Assembly (NCBI RefSeq): GCF_000765145.1
Contig: NZ_JMGA01000007.1
Span: 1 to 57,597, forward strand
DNA: 57,597 nucleotides
Source: Desulfosporosinus sp. HMP52
GTDB lineage: Bacteria; Bacillota; Desulfitobacteriia; Desulfitobacteriales; Desulfitobacteriaceae
Reading direction: 5' to 3'
Position numbers and translations under genes: made by a program. The notes under the pieces were generated by a model that saw only the letters and a program-made list of their open reading frames with translations, had not been told where the DNA came from and searched no databases. Positions 44,657-53,844 of this stretch are shown here, in pieces (position 1 is the stretch's first letter; each line of letters opens with the position of its first letter).

Positions 44657-45150
44657 CTAAATTCTCCAATCTTCTGGTTCAAAGAAAAGCTGTGCGCATG
44701 ACATATTGCCAGCGCTAGGGCATCTGCAGTATCATCCGGTTTCGGAATGTCTTTGAGTCTTAATAATCCTCTAACCATTTGTTGAACTTGAGCTTTTTCG
44801 GCTCTTCCATACCCAACTACAGCCTGTTTAACCTGCAGAGGAGTATATTCATAAATTGGTATGCTGTGTTGTGCTCCTGTCAACAAGACAACACCCCGAG
44901 CATGCCCAACAGATAAGGCGGTTGTAGTATTGCTGTTAAAAAACAACTCTTCTACGGCAATATGATCAGGTGTGTGTACACGTAGATAAGGGTCAATCTG
45001 CTCGTACAACATTAACAACCGTTCTGCCAAAGGCGTGTGAGCAGGAGTTCGCCAGCAAGAATAGTCGATTGGCCTTAAGTCATTACCCTTTTGCTCAATT
45101 AATCCATACCCCATAATTGCAGTTCCTGGGTCAATTCCTAAAATAATCAT
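44653..45150 (-). CDS. ruvC: Crossover junction endonuclease RuvC
   Basis: RuvC (165 residues) resolves Holliday junctions. Catalytic acids are seen in [14 protein letters not shown] (D7), VEELFF and the C-terminal [13 protein letters not shown]. subtilis lacks ruvC and uses RecU, so this gene marks a clostridial type. First gene of ruvC-ruvA. Confidence 0.96.
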   Translation of the reverse strand: MIILGIDPGTAIMGYGLIEQKGNDLRPIDYSCWRTPAHTPLAERLLMLYEQIDPYLRVHTPDHIAVEELFFNSNTTTALSVGHARGVVLLTGAQHSIPIYEYTPLQVKQAVVGYGRAEKAQVQQMVRGLLRLKDIPKPDDTADALALAICHAHSFSLNQKIGEFR

Positions 45151-45223
45151 TTACGTCTTCCTTTCCATCCATATAGATTTCGACAGAAGACGGCCAATTC
45201 CTTTGTCTCTTCTCTATTCTGTT

Positions 45224-45592
45224 TTACTCAAGCCATAATGATTCCGTTGCCGTGTCAATAAATGACTGAACTTCATCTAGGGAATAGAACTCAACTTTAT
45301 GGGCCATTTCTACAATCTCCTCAGGCCAAGATTCCACACATAGACCTGAGATGACAACATTCCCATTCTCGCCGGGTTTTCCTTCGATCACAGAAAGAAC
45401 CCCCTGCTCCACGCCAAAATGATAACTTTCTCTTTCGGAAGGTTCATTTGACAATTTTTGTTCCGAATCAAAAGTATTCAACACTGAATGGGCTTGATCT
45501 TTGTTGGACCACCAAAAAGTTGCAGCAGGTACTGTGCCGCCAATTGCCAAGCCAATAATAAGAACTAAACTGATGATTTTCCACTTAGACAT
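45224..45592 (-). CDS. BofC C-terminal-like exported protein
   Basis: A 122-residue protein with an N-terminal signal/anchor (about 5-27) and a C-terminal domain like that of BofC (VLSVIEGKPGENG, VESWPEE, Glu-rich end). BofC is a forespore-secreted protein that restrains the SpoIVB protease and so the sigma-K checkpoint. In B. subtilis bofC also lies near ruvA, which supports the call. The N-terminal BofC domain seems lacking, so function may differ. Confidence 0.7.
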   Translation of the reverse strand: MSKWKIISLVLIIGLAIGGTVPAATFWWSNKDQAHSVLNTFDSEQKLSNEPSERESYHFGVEQGVLSVIEGKPGENGNVVISGLCVESWPEEIVEMAHKVEFYSLDEVQSFIDTATESLWLE

Positions 45593-45594
45593 AA

Positions 45595-45648
45595 TGAAAA
45601 AAACCCTCCTGACTATAATTTAAATAACTATAGTCTTACCAAGAGGGC
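45595..45648 (-). terminator. Terminator after yebC
   Basis: GCCCTC...GAGGG with an inner stem GACTATAG/TATAGTC, then TTTTTTT on the minus strand. Confidence 0.82.
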
Positions 45649-45699
45649 TTAATTTAATAAATTAACGTCATAAAAAAGTGAACTCGTTCAACTACCAGT

Positions 45700-46443
45700 T
45701 CACCAGTTAAGCCCTTCTGCTAATTCAAAGTTAGAATAAACCCCTTGAATATCATCATGGTCTTCCAACTTATTCATCAAATTAACAATCTTACGGGCTT
45801 GATCTGGGTCTGTAATTTCAATAGAGTTCTGGGGAATAGGGTTAAGCACTGACTCTTCAATAGGAATTTTTTGATCAATAAGAGTTTGTCGAACCGCCTC
45901 CATGTCTGGGGGTGAAGTTAACACAACAAACCCTTCCTCGTCGGATTCAAAATCCTCAGCTCCGGCATCTAAAGCTATCATCATTAAATCATCTTCAGTT
46001 ATCTTTAACCCCTCACGCAGGATTCTAAGCTGTCCTTTGTCTTCAAACATCCAGCCTACACAGCCGGTCTCACCCATATTTCCACCATTCTTGGAGAATA
46101 TATGCCGCACTTCACCTGCAGTTCGATTGCGGTTATCTGTTAGGATATCGATCATAATCGCTACTCCACCGGGACCGTACCCTTCATAACGCAGCTCTTC
46201 ATAAGTTGCACCTTCTGTTCCGCCGGCCCCTTTTTGAATAGCTCGTTGAATGTTTTCATTAGGAAGGTTTTGTGCTTTAGCATTTTCTATGGCAATCTTG
46301 AGACGGAAGTCATTGACGTCTCCTCCGCAAGCCCGGGCAGCAATTAACAATTCACGGCCCAACTTAGTGAATATTTTTCCCTTTTGAGCATCAACCTTAC
46401 CTTTTTTATGTTTAATGTTTGACCACTTTGAATGTCCTGACAT
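45700..46443 (-). CDS. YebC/PmpR family protein
   Basis: A 247-residue YebC-family protein, starting [15 protein letters not shown] and carrying [19 protein letters not shown]. Family members were long called transcription regulators; recent work links YebC types to relief of ribosome stalling at proline runs. ATG at 46443 has AAGGAGG upstream; a longer frame to 46488 has none. It is monocistronic, with promoter TTTACA-18-TAAACT at 46479-46508 and a terminator. Confidence 0.92.
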   Translation of the reverse strand: MSGHSKWSNIKHKKGKVDAQKGKIFTKLGRELLIAARACGGDVNDFRLKIAIENAKAQNLPNENIQRAIQKGAGGTEGATYEELRYEGYGPGGVAIMIDILTDNRNRTAGEVRHIFSKNGGNMGETGCVGWMFEDKGQLRILREGLKITEDDLMMIALDAGAEDFESDEEGFVVLTSPPDMEAVRQTLIDQKIPIEESVLNPIPQNSIEITDPDQARKIVNLMNKLEDHDDIQGVYSNFELAEGLNW

Positions 46444-46478
46444 TCTGTTAATCCTCCTTATGCTAGTCACTATCAGAT

Positions 46479-46508
46479 AGTTTAGCATAGGGTAATTTCT
46501 CTTGTAAA
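46479..46508 (-). promoter_or_regulatory. yebC promoter candidate
   Basis: Minus-strand TTTACA (46503-46508), 18-base spacer, TAAACT (46479-46484). Confidence 0.45.
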
Positions 46509-46599
46509 GGTATATTAAATCTTGTCAGTATACAGATCACTCTTTAAATTACAGCAAAGGCCTGCCGAAGCTTAAATGCATGGCAGACCATAAATGCAC

Positions 46600-47187
46600 C
46601 TAATCCGTTAGAACCGAAAAAATATCGACTAGATTTATGATTAAGCCAGGAAGAACGTTTACAGAAAGCTGGTCATCAGCAGTATAGACATTAGGTCGTC
46701 CGTATGTCCCGTCTGAACCAAGACCATATACAACAATGGTTTTCCCTTCCGGATGGACGATCCAATATTCCTTAACACCTGCTATTTCATAACGACGAAA
46801 TTTCACCTTTAAATCTACTTGCATTGTAGAGGGCGAGGTAACTTCAATGACTAAGTCAGGGCTGCCTTTACAGCCATGTTGATCAATCAAGTGCTTATTA
46901 CAGATAAGAGATAGATCGGGTTGAACAACGGTCATTACGTTTTGTTCATCCTCTTCTTGATCGCAGAGACGTACATCAAAGGGCGCTGGAAAAATCTCGC
47001 AGCTTTTTCCTTTTAGGAATACATTAAAGGCTGTGGCTAGTTCTCGAATAACCCTCTGATGATTCGACGATGGAGCAGGCGTCATATTGTAGGCAATACC
47101 GTCAATGATTTCCCATCGCTCATCAGGTGGCCATCCTAAGTAGTCTTGATAAGTGTAAAGTGACCCATACGCCAAAATATTTCCCAT
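46600..47187 (-). CDS. Uma2 (DUF820) family PD-(D/E)XK protein
   Basis: A 195-residue Uma2-type protein with a restriction-endonuclease-like fold. WEIIDGIAYNMTPAP, VVQPDLSLIC, SPDLVIEVTSPST and the KVKFRRYEIAGVKEYWIV segment supply the acidic and lysine positions of the PD-(D/E)XK core. The family is found in many bacteria, often in several copies; biological role unknown. ATG at 47187 has GGGGGAG six bases upstream. It stands alone and could be an accessory gene. Confidence 0.88.
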   Translation of the reverse strand: MGNILAYGSLYTYQDYLGWPPDERWEIIDGIAYNMTPAPSSNHQRVIRELATAFNVFLKGKSCEIFPAPFDVRLCDQEEDEQNVMTVVQPDLSLICNKHLIDQHGCKGSPDLVIEVTSPSTMQVDLKVKFRRYEIAGVKEYWIVHPEGKTIVVYGLGSDGTYGRPNVYTADDQLSVNVLPGLIINLVDIFSVLTD

Positions 47188-47312
47188 AATCCACTCCCCC
47201 ACCACTTACCAAAATATGTTATGTTGTGATGATATCATACCCGATTCCGTCTTACAACTTTTAAGTACTGCTCCACTAGCCACCGACCCAAAGTGATTCT
47301 GGAGGGAATTTT

Positions 47313-47353
47313 AAAGTGTCCTCTCGTTCCGAATTGGACGAGGGGACACTTTT
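47313..47353. terminator. Terminator after cysK
   Basis: AAAGTGTCCTCTCGTTCC pairs with GGACGAGGGGACACTTT; a 40-base near-perfect hairpin, T-rich at either side. Confidence 0.85.
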
Positions 47354-47359
47354 GCTATT

Positions 47360-48277
47360 CTACCGACTAAATAGTTCCGTGCTCAAATAACGTTCCCCAG
47401 TATCCGGTGCTAAGACAACGAGGTTTTTCCCCTCACCTAACGTAGCAGCTACCTGAAGGGCTGCACTGACTGCCGCTCCACAGGAAATGCCCACCAGCAG
47501 ACCTTCTTCGCGAGCCATACGCCGTGCTGTTTCCATGGCGTCCTCATTGCTGACCTGAATAACTTGATCCAGGATCGACTTGTTCAATACTTCCGGTATA
47601 AACCCAGCACCAATGCCTTGAATTTTATGCGGACCAGGTTTCCCACCCGAGATGACCGGAGAAGAAGCCGGTTCAGCCCCAATGATCTGTATTTCCGGCA
47701 GACGAGCTTTTAATACCTCTCCAACTCCGGTTATTGTACCCCCGGTACCAATTCCGGCAACAAAGGCATCAATTTCCTGCAATTGCTCAAGAAGTTCTAA
47801 AGCCGTTGTCTTTCGATGAGCTTCCGGGTTAGCAGGATTCTCAAATTGCTGAGGCATAAAATAATCGGGATTTTCGTTGAGTAGCCGCTTGGCTTCGGCA
47901 ATAGCTCCATTCATTCCTTCTGCTCCGGGAGTCAAGATAAACTCCGCTCCATAGGCAGCCATCAGCATCCGTCGCTCAACACTTAGAGAATCGGGCATAA
48001 CCACAATCAAGCGGTAACCTCGAGCAGCCGCGATCATAGCTAGTCCGATCCCTGTATTCCCACTTGTCGGCTCAATTATAGTGCCGCCGGGGCGAAGTAT
48101 CCCTCGCTCCTCGGCATCCTTAATCATTCCCCAGGCAATCCGATCTTTGACACTTCCGCCCGGATTAAAGAACTCTACCTTAACATAGACATTAGCCATA
48201 CCTGGCTTAACTATCCGCTGCAGACGAACCAAAGGGGTTTTTCCGATTAAATCTGTAATATTGTCAACAACTCTCAT
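47360..48277 (-). CDS. cysK: Cysteine synthase A
   Basis: O-acetylserine sulfhydrylase (305 residues), PLP enzyme that makes cysteine from O-acetylserine and sulfide. The PLP lysine is in GGSVKDRIA, the substrate loop is [11 protein letters not shown], and the phosphate loop is [12 protein letters not shown] consensus promoter lies upstream and a hairpin terminator after it, so it is monocistronic. It feeds cysteine to the isc genes functionally, though far away here. Confidence 0.95.
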   Translation of the reverse strand: MRVVDNITDLIGKTPLVRLQRIVKPGMANVYVKVEFFNPGGSVKDRIAWGMIKDAEERGILRPGGTIIEPTSGNTGIGLAMIAAARGYRLIVVMPDSLSVERRMLMAAYGAEFILTPGAEGMNGAIAEAKRLLNENPDYFMPQQFENPANPEAHRKTTALELLEQLQEIDAFVAGIGTGGTITGVGEVLKARLPEIQIIGAEPASSPVISGGKPGPHKIQGIGAGFIPEVLNKSILDQVIQVSNEDAMETARRMAREEGLLVGISCGAAVSAALQVAATLGEGKNLVVLAPDTGERYLSTELFSR

Positions 48278-48316
48278 ATCAATTACCCCATTTCATATCA
48301 ATTTACTATGCTTTGA

Positions 48317-48345
48317 TAATAGCAATCAATATTACCTTTGTCAAG
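48317..48345 (-). promoter_or_regulatory. cysK promoter
   Basis: Minus-strand TTGACA (48340-48345), 17-base spacer, TATTAT (48317-48322). No T-box or S-box is visible between it and cysK. Confidence 0.75.
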
Positions 48346-48397
48346 TATACCCTTTTAAGTAAAAAAGATGTCGGAAAGTCACCCCGAACAGAGACCA

Positions 48398-48444
48398 CAG
48401 GGGGACGGTTACTCGTCTTAAGCTAACAAGTAAACCGTCCCCTG
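48398..48444. repeat. GGGGACGG palindrome, second copy
   Basis: CAGGGG(G)ACGGTTACT pairs with AGTAAACCGTCCCCTG around CGTCTTAAGCTAACA. It lies two bases after the DUF3842 stop. No T tract follows, so it is a poor terminator. Its core GGGGACGGTT is the same as in the palindrome at 189-220. Confidence 0.75.
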
Positions 48445-48445
48445 T

Positions 48446-48856
48446 TTAACCCTTCAGGCGTTCCTCTACTACCTCTACCAAAGCTTCAATCTGGTGAGGC
48501 AGAGGAATGCGCTGGACACCTATAAGCTGAACATTTCCACGTTGAATAGGCAGCAGTAATTTCTCTGCTTTGCTGGCAGAAATTGCTGTAGCCATAGTTG
48601 CTGTAATCTCTCCCAATAGGCCATAAACCATCATAATCGCCACTGAACCAACAATTATATCCACTCGCTCCACGTTATAACATATCGCTGACTCCCCAGA
48701 TGCCCCCTCTGTGGCACCTGCCCGTAGCATGGCACCGGTTGCCAAGGCATTTGTCCCAAGGGCAAGAATATTCAGATCCGGAATCTTTTTGCGTAATTGC
48801 TCTACAATGTGTTTACCAATACCGCCACCTTGGCCATCGATGACTGCTATCCGCAT
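48446..48856 (-). CDS. DUF3842 family protein
   Basis: A 136-residue protein of the DUF3842 family, seen mainly in anaerobic Firmicutes. It has an N-terminal Rossmann-like start (IAVIDGQGGGIGKHIVEQL) and a small-residue-rich centre (GTNALATGAMLRAGATEGASG), consistent with nucleotide or cofactor binding. Function unknown. It begins 19 bases after the hypE stop, in the same direction, so it is probably the last gene of the hyp transcript and could have a link to hydrogenase maturation. Confidence 0.82.
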   Translation of the reverse strand: MRIAVIDGQGGGIGKHIVEQLRKKIPDLNILALGTNALATGAMLRAGATEGASGESAICYNVERVDIIVGSVAIMMVYGLLGEITATMATAISASKAEKLLLPIQRGNVQLIGVQRIPLPHQIEALVEVVEERLKG

Positions 48857-48875
48857 AATACCGCCTCATACTTTC

Positions 48876-49868
48876 TCAACATATCCGGGGAAGGTGTTCG
48901 CCCTCAAGCATACCGACGATGCGTTTCCCCCCAAGGAAAGTTTCCAAAAGCACGAGCCCCGACTTTCCTTCTTGAACTATCCCAATACGAGTTGCATTTT
49001 TTCCCAAAGGATGAGATTGCATCTTCAAAAGTACTTCGTCCGCAACTTCAGGAGCTACAATAACTAAAGCTTTTCCTTCGTTTGCCAAATATAAAGGGTC
49101 TAGACCTAACATCTCACAGGCACTTTCAACACTTGGCAATAAAGGCAGGCGCTCCTCTTTTAAGAGCATACTCACTCCGGCTTGTTGTGCTAATTCATTA
49201 AGTGTTGTCGCTACACCACCACGGGTAGGATCTCGCATGCACTTAACTCCGGGCAGATAAAAAGTATCAATTAGTTTATTCAATGGAGCACAGTCACTTA
49301 GCACAGGAGTTTGAAATTCCAGCCCTTCTCGCTCAGACAAAATTGCAATCCCATGATCCCCGATTGTTCCGGTAATAAGAATCTCATCACCGGGCTGGAT
49401 TCGCTTAGGTTCCACTAAACGATCGGTAACGTATCCTATCCCAGTTGTGTTGATAAAAATCCTATCCGCACTTCCGCGTTCTACGACTTTTGTATCCCCA
49501 CAAACAATTAATACACCTGCTTCAGCAGCGGTCGCCGCAACACTTTTAATGATCTGTTCTAATTCTTCTATAGGTAAGCCCTCTTCTAAAATAAGGGCCA
49601 GGGTTATAAACTTCGGAATTGCCCCACTTACCGCTAAATCATTGACAGTTCCACAGACCGCAAGTTTACCTATATTTCCGCCCCGAAAAAATAACGGCGA
49701 TACTACAAAAGAGTCTGTTGACACTGCAATCCGCTTCATTCCCGGTAAGAGCACTGCATCATTCATTTGATTCAAGTGAGCATTTCCCAGGTGTCTCTGA
49801 AAAAGGTTGAGAATTAATTCATGACTTAGCCGACCACCGCTTCCGTGTGCTAACATAATGCGTTCCAA
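48876..49868 (-). CDS. hypE: Hydrogenase maturation protein HypE
   Basis: HypE (330 residues) dehydrates a carbamoyl group on its C-terminal cysteine to a thiocyanate, the CN donor for the NiFe site. The AHGSGGRLSHELI start, CGDTKVVERG and the terminal PRIC cysteine are all present. The start is TTG at 49868 with AAAGGAGTG upstream, touching the hypD stop; ATG four codons later is possible. Confidence 0.95.
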   Translation of the reverse strand: MERIMLAHGSGGRLSHELILNLFQRHLGNAHLNQMNDAVLLPGMKRIAVSTDSFVVSPLFFRGGNIGKLAVCGTVNDLAVSGAIPKFITLALILEEGLPIEELEQIIKSVAATAAEAGVLIVCGDTKVVERGSADRIFINTTGIGYVTDRLVEPKRIQPGDEILITGTIGDHGIAILSEREGLEFQTPVLSDCAPLNKLIDTFYLPGVKCMRDPTRGGVATTLNELAQQAGVSMLLKEERLPLLPSVESACEMLGLDPLYLANEGKALVIVAPEVADEVLLKMQSHPLGKNATRIGIVQEGKSGLVLLETFLGGKRIVGMLEGEHLPRIC

Positions 49869-50966
49869 CTAATCCACACTCCTTTGGGCGTAGCGGTGAT
49901 AAGCCGCACACGACCCTTCTGTAGACACCATACATGGCCCAATAGGCTTCATTGGCGTACAATGCTTAGCAAATAAAGGACACTGGGTGGGATAGATTAC
50001 CCCTCTTAAGACATCTCCACAACGGCAGCCGGGTGTTTCCCGAGATTGAAAAACGGGTAAGGAAAATTTCCGAGCAGCATCCCATGGACTATAGTCTGCC
50101 CGTATACCCAAACCACTTTGTGGGATAATTCCTATTCCCCGCCAAGATGCATCAATCCTCTCAAAAACCCGCTCGATAAACATCTTGGCCTGTGGGTTAC
50201 CCTCCGGCTTAGCCACGCGCAGATATTGGATTTCAATGTCTGAGCGACCTTCAGCACGTTGCCGCAGGAGCATGGCTATCCCCTCTAAGATATCTAAGGC
50301 TTCAAATCCTGTAACAACACCGGGCTTACCATAATCCTCAGCCATAAATCTTATAGGCTCTATTCCGATAATCGAGCAGACGTGCCCCGGATCAAGAAAA
50401 GCATCCACCAATAGTTGTTCGTCTTCTGCTAATAATCTTAAAACAGGAGGCACTACTTTGTGCATAGACAACACACTATAATTTTTTATTGCTTCACGTT
50501 TAGCAATTTCTAAACTCACCGCTACTGTCGGAACCGTGGTTTCAAAGCCAATTCCCAGAAAGACAACTTCTCTGTCGGGATTTTGACGAGCTAACTCTAA
50601 GGCATCTTGAGTAGAATAAACAACTCGAATATCTGCTCCTTCAGCTCTTAACTCTTGCAGATTCTTCTCTGTGCCCGGTACTCGAATCATATCTCCGAAG
50701 GTTGCCGTTATTACGTTTTTTCGAGATGCCAAGTACAAATAGCGATCAATATCTCCGTTGGAAGTGACACAAACCGGACATCCCGGCCCCGAAACCAATC
50801 GAATACTTTTGGGCAACAACTCACGTATGGCATTTTTAGCTATGGCAACAGTATGTGTTCCGCATACTTCCATGATGGTAAATGGACTTTGTGCTAATGA
50901 CTCAATCTCCGCAAGAAGTATACCTGCCTTTGCCGCTGACTCCTTACTCCCCTTCTTCATAAGCAT
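49869..50966 (-). CDS. hypD: Hydrogenase maturation protein HypD
   Basis: HypD (about 365 residues), a [4Fe-4S] protein that with HypC assembles the Fe(CN)2CO unit. The motifs MEVCGTHTVAIAK, SGPGCPVCVT and, near the C-terminus, CRCGDVLRG...CPLFAKHC hold the cluster and redox cysteines. I place the start at 50966 (GGAGG six bases upstream); the longer frame to 51041 would lie deep inside hypC. It overlaps hypC by 23 bases. Confidence 0.94.
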   Translation of the reverse strand: MLMKKGSKESAAKAGILLAEIESLAQSPFTIMEVCGTHTVAIAKNAIRELLPKSIRLVSGPGCPVCVTSNGDIDRYLYLASRKNVITATFGDMIRVPGTEKNLQELRAEGADIRVVYSTQDALELARQNPDREVVFLGIGFETTVPTVAVSLEIAKREAIKNYSVLSMHKVVPPVLRLLAEDEQLLVDAFLDPGHVCSIIGIEPIRFMAEDYGKPGVVTGFEALDILEGIAMLLRQRAEGRSDIEIQYLRVAKPEGNPQAKMFIERVFERIDASWRGIGIIPQSGLGIRADYSPWDAARKFSLPVFQSRETPGCRCGDVLRGVIYPTQCPLFAKHCTPMKPIGPCMVSTEGSCAAYHRYAQRSVD

Positions 50967-51174
50967 TAGCCACCTCCAGCAGCAGTTCTTCCGTTTCTTT
51001 GGCACTTTCATCATCAATAACGCTGATGGCAAACCCGGCATGAACTAACACGTATTCGCCAATTCCAACCTCTGGAACCAAGTCGATACTGACAACTCGT
51101 TCATTACCCATCATATCTACCTTGGCAATTGATCCCTCAATCATAATTACTTTAGCAGGAATGGCTAAACACAT
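50944..51174 (-). CDS. hypC: Hydrogenase maturation chaperone HypC
   Basis: HypC (76 residues), the HypC/HupF chaperone that carries the Fe unit to the large subunit. The N-terminal cysteine in MCLAIPAKV is essential and present; DLVPEVGIGEYVLVHAGFAI is the family core. Its start directly follows the hypF stop. Confidence 0.95.
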   Translation of the reverse strand: MCLAIPAKVIMIEGSIAKVDMMGNERVVSIDLVPEVGIGEYVLVHAGFAISVIDDESAKETEELLLEVANAYEEGE

Positions 51175-53469
51175 TTATAACACCTCATTCGCAATTAATA
51201 CCTGTCCGAAGGCTAATCCCCCGTCTCCCGGAGGAAGGCTTCGAGAACGCAAGACCTTTATACCATGTCTCTGACAGTTTCCCAGAACTGCTTCTGTTAA
51301 AAGCCTATTCTGAAACACCCCTCCGCTTAAAACCATGGGGCCATCCCCTACCTCCAGCTGCAAAGCAATATCTACAATAGCTTGGGCAATCGTCATATGA
51401 AACCGATAGGAAATTTCTTCTTTACTCACACCGCGTAAAACATCTTGAATAAGATCTTCAAAAAGTGCTCTTACTCCCAGTATTAGCACCCCATCCTCTG
51501 CTCTTATTTCAAAAGAATAAAGTAATCTAGAGTTATCCGGACTGAATTCATTATCTTCAAGATGATCCTGCAAAAACCTAGTTCCAACGCCTTCCAGTTC
51601 AATCGCCGCTTGTCCTTCATAAGTTACCTTTATACACACACCTATTAGGGCACTGACCGCATCAAACAGTCTTCCTGCACTTGAGGTTTGAAAGAGTTGA
51701 ACCCCCGTGTCAACTTGGCGATCAAGAATCTGGCGTTCCATGCCGGAAAGAGACCTCCACAAAGATTTAGTCTTTTCCCAGGCTTCACCCCTCAAAAGAG
51801 TTTTAACATAGGCATAGGCAATTCGCAAAGGATATTTCGCACCGGCATCTCCCCCAGGCAACCCTAAGTACTCCAGATGTGCCTTGCGTTCATAATCGGC
51901 TGAGTTCCCATAGAGAAATTCAAATCCCCAAATACAATGATCATCCCCGTAGCCAGTCCCGTCACAGATAACTCCTAGAGTAGGTTCAATTCTGTCCCAT
52001 TCTCCCAAGACACTGACCAAATGTGCGTGATGGTGCTGTACAGCACACTTTGGCCAAGGCTGTTCCAAAGCAAAATTAGTAAGTTGATAGTTTGGGTGTT
52101 TATCATGAGCTATTGCACTAGGTACAATGTTAACGACTCGTTGAAAGGATTCTAATTCCTGATGAAAACGCTGGAGATTTTCATATCCTTCCATATCCCC
52201 AATGTATTGACTCACAAAAGCCCGCTGCCCTGCAACAAGGCAAAATGAATTTTTCAGTTCGCCCCCCACACCAAGGAGGGGAGTCTCTACTTGATAATTG
52301 CTCATCAAAATTGGTAAAGGGACATAGCCCCGTGCCCTGCGGTGAAAGACAATTTCATCGCCAATCAATTGAACAACTGAATCATCACAAGGATGATAAA
52401 TATCCCGATTGTGGATTAAAAAATAATCCGCAATTCCCTGTAACTCAGCTAACGCTTCATCATTGGAATAAATCAATGGCCGTCCACTGAGGTTAGCACT
52501 CGTCATAATTAAAAAATCGTATGGCCCCTCAAATAATAGATGATGTATTGGGGCATAAGGGAGTAGGATGCCCAGAGTCTGTATACCAGGTGCAATATCC
52601 TCTGATAGTCCCTCTCTTGAAGCAAGTTTTCGTTCTAGGATTACGATAGGGGCTGATGAGCTGGTTAAAAGCTCCTCTTCTTTAACAAGAATATTTACCT
52701 GCCCGCGAGCAGCTGCTATAGACCTAGCCATAACCGCAAAAGGCTTGGAGCCGCGTTCCTTTCTCTCTCGCAGGCGGCGTACAGCTTCATCGTTTCGTGC
52801 ATCGCAAACCAGATGAAATCCTCCCAGCCCTTTTACCGCAAGAATTCCGCCTTGGGACAATTGATCAACACCAAGACCCGGGAGGGATCGACCACTTCCA
52901 TCCGTCAGTTGAAACTTCGGCCCACAGTTTTTGCAGGCAATGGGCTGAGCATGAAACCGCCGATTTCTTGGATTCACATAGTCTTCTTCACAAGATTTGC
53001 ACATTTGAAATTCTGACATAGTTGTTAAGGCCCTATCATAAGGCACGTCATGAATGATTGTATAACGGGGCCCACAATTTGTGCAGTTAGTAAATGGGAA
53101 TTGGTAAAACCGACTCTTAGAATCAGCCATATCCGCAAGACAATCTCGGCAAGTTGCTACGTCCGGGGAAATTAATACATCCGCCTTAGACTCAGCTTTA
53201 CTCTCAACAATTTTAAATGACCTATAATACTTTGGCTCAACATCAATGGCTTGTGAAGTAACAATCTTGGCTAATGGGGGAACTTCTTTAAGCAAACGAT
53301 TATAAAACAAGTCAAGCTTATTCCCTTCAGCATGGATTGTTACACCATGACTTGAGTTATTTACCCACCCGTTGATCCCCATCTCTTCAGCAAGTTTATA
53401 AACAAACGGTCGAAAACCTACCCCTTGAACTATACCATTAATAAAAATAGTTTTCGCTTCAATTTTCAT
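51175..53469 (-). CDS. hypF: Carbamoyltransferase HypF
   Basis: HypF (764 residues) makes the carbamoyl adenylate and passes the carbamoyl group to HypE. Domains in order: acylphosphatase-like (about 1-95, IVQGVGFRPFVY), two zinc fingers (CRDC...CTNCGPRYT, CKSC...CKNCGPKF), a YrdC-like domain (about 205-390) and a Kae1-like C-terminal domain with HHHAHL and GDGGLAFGQ. No good ribosome binding site is seen. First gene of hypFCDE; hypA and hypB are not in the window. Confidence 0.95.
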   Translation of the reverse strand: MKIEAKTIFINGIVQGVGFRPFVYKLAEEMGINGWVNNSSHGVTIHAEGNKLDLFYNRLLKEVPPLAKIVTSQAIDVEPKYYRSFKIVESKAESKADVLISPDVATCRDCLADMADSKSRFYQFPFTNCTNCGPRYTIIHDVPYDRALTTMSEFQMCKSCEEDYVNPRNRRFHAQPIACKNCGPKFQLTDGSGRSLPGLGVDQLSQGGILAVKGLGGFHLVCDARNDEAVRRLRERKERGSKPFAVMARSIAAARGQVNILVKEEELLTSSSAPIVILERKLASREGLSEDIAPGIQTLGILLPYAPIHHLLFEGPYDFLIMTSANLSGRPLIYSNDEALAELQGIADYFLIHNRDIYHPCDDSVVQLIGDEIVFHRRARGYVPLPILMSNYQVETPLLGVGGELKNSFCLVAGQRAFVSQYIGDMEGYENLQRFHQELESFQRVVNIVPSAIAHDKHPNYQLTNFALEQPWPKCAVQHHHAHLVSVLGEWDRIEPTLGVICDGTGYGDDHCIWGFEFLYGNSADYERKAHLEYLGLPGGDAGAKYPLRIAYAYVKTLLRGEAWEKTKSLWRSLSGMERQILDRQVDTGVQLFQTSSAGRLFDAVSALIGVCIKVTYEGQAAIELEGVGTRFLQDHLEDNEFSPDNSRLLYSFEIRAEDGVLILGVRALFEDLIQDVLRGVSKEEISYRFHMTIAQAIVDIALQLEVGDGPMVLSGGVFQNRLLTEAVLGNCQRHGIKVLRSRSLPPGDGGLAFGQVLIANEVL

Positions 53470-53525
53470 TTTTGGTTAAACCAACTTTCGTGGTAATAAT
53501 TACAATTTTTAATAGTAATAGTCTT

Positions 53526-53555
53526 ATTGTACACGCCAGACTCTCTATACTTCAA
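53526..53555 (-). promoter_or_regulatory. hyp operon promoter candidate
   Basis: Minus-strand TTGAAG (53550-53555), 18-base spacer, TACAAT (53526-53531). Confidence 0.45.
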
Positions 53556-53844
53556 GTAATTAGTTAAATATTTAGTCATTTCAGGCCCCTATTAAGGCGA
53601 GTACTGCATATAACCAACAATAATACAAATAAATGCAGCGACTGGCTCTCTCTTGACAATTACTAATCATAAAAATTTCTGATTAGAAAATAATAAAATA
53701 ATATTAATAATCTTCAAAATATTCTCTATATATAGAGGAAACTTAGATCTTCCCTCGAATATACCTTACATATATAGTAAAAATATTAAAAATATTATGT
53801 AATCATCCCGTTAGGAATTAAAATCAGGAGGTGTTCTGCAAAAT
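53556..53844. promoter_or_regulatory. AT-rich divergent control region, hyp/hyd
   Basis: A very AT-rich stretch between hypF and hydA with no gene. It holds two inverted repeats: CTAATCA-N10-TGATTAG (53663-53686) and the perfect palindrome CTCTATATATAGAG (53724-53737). Either may be an operator. I cannot point to a convincing -35/-10 for hydA. The hydA ribosome binding site is AGGAGGTG at 53826. Confidence 0.5.

Noticed and set aside
53643-53660. Sigma-54 promoter for hydA (TGGCTCTCTCTTGAC)
   Set aside because: GG is followed by AC rather than GC at the required distance, and no activator site is evident.
53653-53681. Sigma-A promoter for hydA from TTGACA at 53653
   Set aside because: No acceptable -10 hexamer 16-18 bases downstream.
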